A stretch of 14,396 nt of DNA. Origin: an uncultured Bacilli bacterium (GTDB lineage: Bacteria; Bacillota_I; Bacilli_A; RF39; UBA660). Made by a program: the position numbers and the translations under genes. Positions 12,986-14,396 of the stretch are shown in pieces. Positions within the stretch are counted from its first letter, which is position 1; each line of letters begins with the position of its first letter. The notes under the pieces are model-generated. The model saw nothing but the letters and a program-made list of their open reading frames with translations, ran no database searches and was not told where the DNA came from. Location: NCBI GenBank assembly GCA_947628325.1, contig CANQZL010000017.1:1-14396 (forward strand). Direction: 5' to 3'.

Positions 12986-14287
12986 ATGAAAATAGGTTTT
13001 ATATCTTTAGGATGTTCTAAGAATTTAGTTGTTACTGAAGAGATGATTGGTTTATTTAAAAAGAATAATTATGAAATAGTTAATGATGTTAATGAGGCAG
13101 ATATGTTATTAATTAATACTTGTGGATTTATAGAATCTGCTAAAGATGAAGGTATTCAAACTATTTTGGAATATGCAGATTATAAACAAAATAATTTAAA
13201 ATATTTAATTGTTACGGGATGTTTAGTAGAAAGATATGAAGAAGAATTAAGAAAAGAGATACCAGAAGTAGACTTATTTGTAAGTATTAAAGATTATGAT
13301 AAATTATGGGAGAAAGTTACTTCTTTAGTAGAAAAGAATAAGTATATGGGTGAACTTGATTATTTTGATAGAGTTATTACGACAGGAGATACAATGGCTT
13401 ATTTAAAGATTGCTGAAGGATGTAGTAATTATTGTACTTATTGTGCTATTCCTTATATTCAAGGTAAATATGTTTCTAGAAAGTATGAAGATATAATTAA
13501 AGAAGCTAAAATGTTGGCTAAAAAGGGTATAAAGGAATTAGTTGTAATAGCACAAGATACAACAAAATATGGAATAGATTTGTATGGTAAAAGTAGATTA
13601 GCAGAGTTACTTAAAGATTTAGAAAATATTGAAGGAATTAAATGGATAAGATTTTTATATTCATATCCAGAAACAATAACTGATGAGTTAATTGAGGTTG
13701 TTAAAAATAGTCATAAAATATGTCACTATTTTGATTTGCCTATTCAACATATATCAGATGATATATTGAAAAAGATGAATAGGAAAAGTGATGGTAATAG
13801 TATAAGAAATTTGCTAAAAAAATTAAGAGAAGAAATACCTGATGTAATACTTAGGACAAGTTTAATAGTTGGATTCCCTGGAGAAACAGAAGAACAATTT
13901 AATGAATTAGCACTTTTTGTTAAGGAAAGTAAATTTGATAGATTAGGAGCTTTTGCTTATAGTGCTGAAGATGGAACACCAGCAGCTAAATTTGAAAATC
14001 AAGTAGATGGAGATATTAAAGACAAAAGAAGAAATAAAATAATGGAAATTCAACAAAAAGTTAGTAATTCTTTATTAAAAGAAAGAATAGGAAAAGAATA
14101 TGAATGTTTGATAGAAAATGTTACTGATGATGGGAAGTATTTTATAGGACGAAGTTATATGGATGTTCCTTCTGAAGATGGAGTAATATTTATTAAGTAT
14201 AATAGTAGGTATATGATAAATGATTTTGTTAATGTTAAAGTGATTTCATCGCTTGACTATGATTTGATAGGAGAAATTAAAGAATAA
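12986..14287 (+). CDS. rimO: Ribosomal protein S12 methylthiotransferase RimO
   Basis: A 433-residue radical-SAM enzyme that adds a methylthio group to a conserved aspartate of ribosomal protein S12. The N-terminal domain holds the three cysteines of the auxiliary cluster, C10 (SLGCSKN), C46 (INTCGF) and C79 (VTGCLVERY). The radical-SAM cluster is C146, C150 and C153 (EGCSNYCTYCAIP), and a TRAM domain occupies about 370-433. SLGCSKNLV and IAEGC...IPYIQG favour RimO over MiaB or MtaB. LVVTEEM replaces the more usual LVDSE at the first motif, a mild deviation. Length is normal for the family. It is a single-gene unit with its own promoter and a terminator starting inside the last codons. Confidence 0.93.
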   Translation: MKIGFISLGCSKNLVVTEEMIGLFKKNNYEIVNDVNEADMLLINTCGFIESAKDEGIQTILEYADYKQNNLKYLIVTGCLVERYEEELRKEIPEVDLFVSIKDYDKLWEKVTSLVEKNKYMGELDYFDRVITTGDTMAYLKIAEGCSNYCTYCAIPYIQGKYVSRKYEDIIKEAKMLAKKGIKELVVIAQDTTKYGIDLYGKSRLAELLKDLENIEGIKWIRFLYSYPETITDELIEVVKNSHKICHYFDLPIQHISDDILKKMNRKSDGNSIRNLLKKLREEIPDVILRTSLIVGFPGETEEQFNELALFVKESKFDRLGAFAYSAEDGTPAAKFENQVDGDIKDKRRNKIMEIQQKVSNSLLKERIGKEYECLIENVTDDGKYFIGRSYMDVPSEDGVIFIKYNSRYMINDFVNVKVISSLDYDLIGEIKE

Positions 14288-14314
14288 AAACTAATGGATG
14301 TTTTTATTCTTTTT
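14281..14314 (+). terminator. rimO terminator overlapping its stop codon
   Basis: AGAATAAAAAC (14281-14291), an 8-nt loop and GTTTTTATTCT (14300-14310), a perfect 11-bp stem followed by TTTT. The TAA stop of rimO (14285-14287) lies within the left arm. Confidence 0.8.
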
Positions 14315-14317
14315 GTA

Positions 14318-14326
14318 TGATATAAT
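14318..14326 (+). promoter_or_regulatory. Extended -10 box at the IS-c junction
   Basis: TGATATAAT, ending exactly where the third IS copy starts. It was probably the promoter of the next plus-strand gene. By analogy with IS-b, a target duplication on the far side may restore it, but that side is outside the window. Confidence 0.45.
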
Positions 14327-14396
14327 CTTGAATTTATCAGTTTTAAAAGACTAAAATCTCCCAATCCCTTTATTTATAAGGATTTGAGAGATTTTT
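14327..14396 (-). mobile_element. IS1634-like element, partial copy (IS-c), left end only
   Basis: It starts with CTTGAATTTATCAGTTTT, matching the terminal repeat of IS-a (16 of 18). It then carries the conserved subterminal segment 14358-14390, identical to 759-791 of IS-b except for one base. By comparison with IS-b this is the transposase 3' end, so the element lies in the same orientation as the other two. The transposase gene itself is beyond the right edge. Confidence 0.85.
14353..14396. terminator. Subterminal hairpin terminator of IS-c
   Basis: AAAATCTC...AATCC pairs with GGATTTGAGAGATTTT with one mismatch and one bulge, with a T-run at the window end. It has the same fold and position as 754-798 in IS-b. 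The outer base pairs differ but still pair. Confidence 0.65.

Noticed and set aside
1..14396. Composite transposon made by IS-a and IS-c
   Set aside because: The segment between them carries housekeeping genes (rimO, htrA, amidase) in normal operon settings with uniform base composition. Two nearby copies of a multi-copy IS are a sufficient explanation.
1..14396. Mycoplasma-type genetic code (UGA as Trp)
   Set aside because: UGA ends several genes (first fibre subunit, Abi, HtrA) at sensible points, and Trp is encoded by TGG throughout.

Overview
The window is AT-rich DNA with standard-code signals: TGA is used as a stop, TGG encodes Trp, and Shine-Dalgarno sites and extended -10 promoters (TGNTATAAT) are common. 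The protein families present (SipW-type signal peptidase, TasA-like subunits, CwlD-like amidase, HtrA, RimO) suggest a low-GC member of the Bacillota, plausibly an uncultured gut lineage related to Bacilli or Erysipelotrichia. The sequence alone does not allow a finer placement.

Left part (1-2726): a truncated IS copy (IS-a, 1-530) runs off the window edge and cuts the 3' end of an unknown gene, whose last 35 codons and terminator survive (531-670). A complete 1954-bp IS1634-like element (IS-b, 728-2681) follows, with 18-bp terminal inverted repeats and an exact 45-bp direct repeat on each side. The repeat carries an extended -10 promoter, so the insertion duplicated the promoter of the downstream operon rather than destroying it.

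Central operon (2718-8099): five tightly packed genes encode a putative TasA-like surface fibre system. They are a TasA-like subunit, a SipW-type signal peptidase with an unusually large multi-pass membrane domain, a bitopic DUF5305-like membrane protein, a second TasA-like subunit, and a 632-residue exported protein with a SipW-type signal and a DUF6273-like C-terminal domain. All three exported proteins share one motif around the predicted cleavage site. The likely scheme is that the peptidase matures all three, the two small paralogues polymerise, the large protein forms a tip or adhesive part, and the DUF5305-like protein works at the membrane base. This scheme is inferred. A strong terminator follows the last stop codon.

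Right part (8100-14326): a CwlD-like cell-wall amidase, with a consensus DnaA box in its upstream region; a DUF5131 (Gp37/Gp68-like) cysteine-rich protein; a convergent zinc-dependent phospholipase C family protein; an Abi_2/AbiD-F-like HEPN protein overlapping an HtrA-type membrane serine protease; and the ribosomal protein S12 methylthiotransferase RimO. Transcription units are separated by compact hairpin terminators, some overlapping stop codons, and one contains the -35 of the next promoter.

Right edge (14327-14396): the left end of a third IS copy (IS-c), of the same subtype as IS-a by its inverted repeat and again directly after a TGNTATAAT box. No rRNA, tRNA, CRISPR array or phage module was seen. 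The gene-free stretches over 300 bases lie at 394-827 (IS end, gene remnant, terminator, repeat, IS end) and at the edges of the IS copies. Both are described in the feature list.
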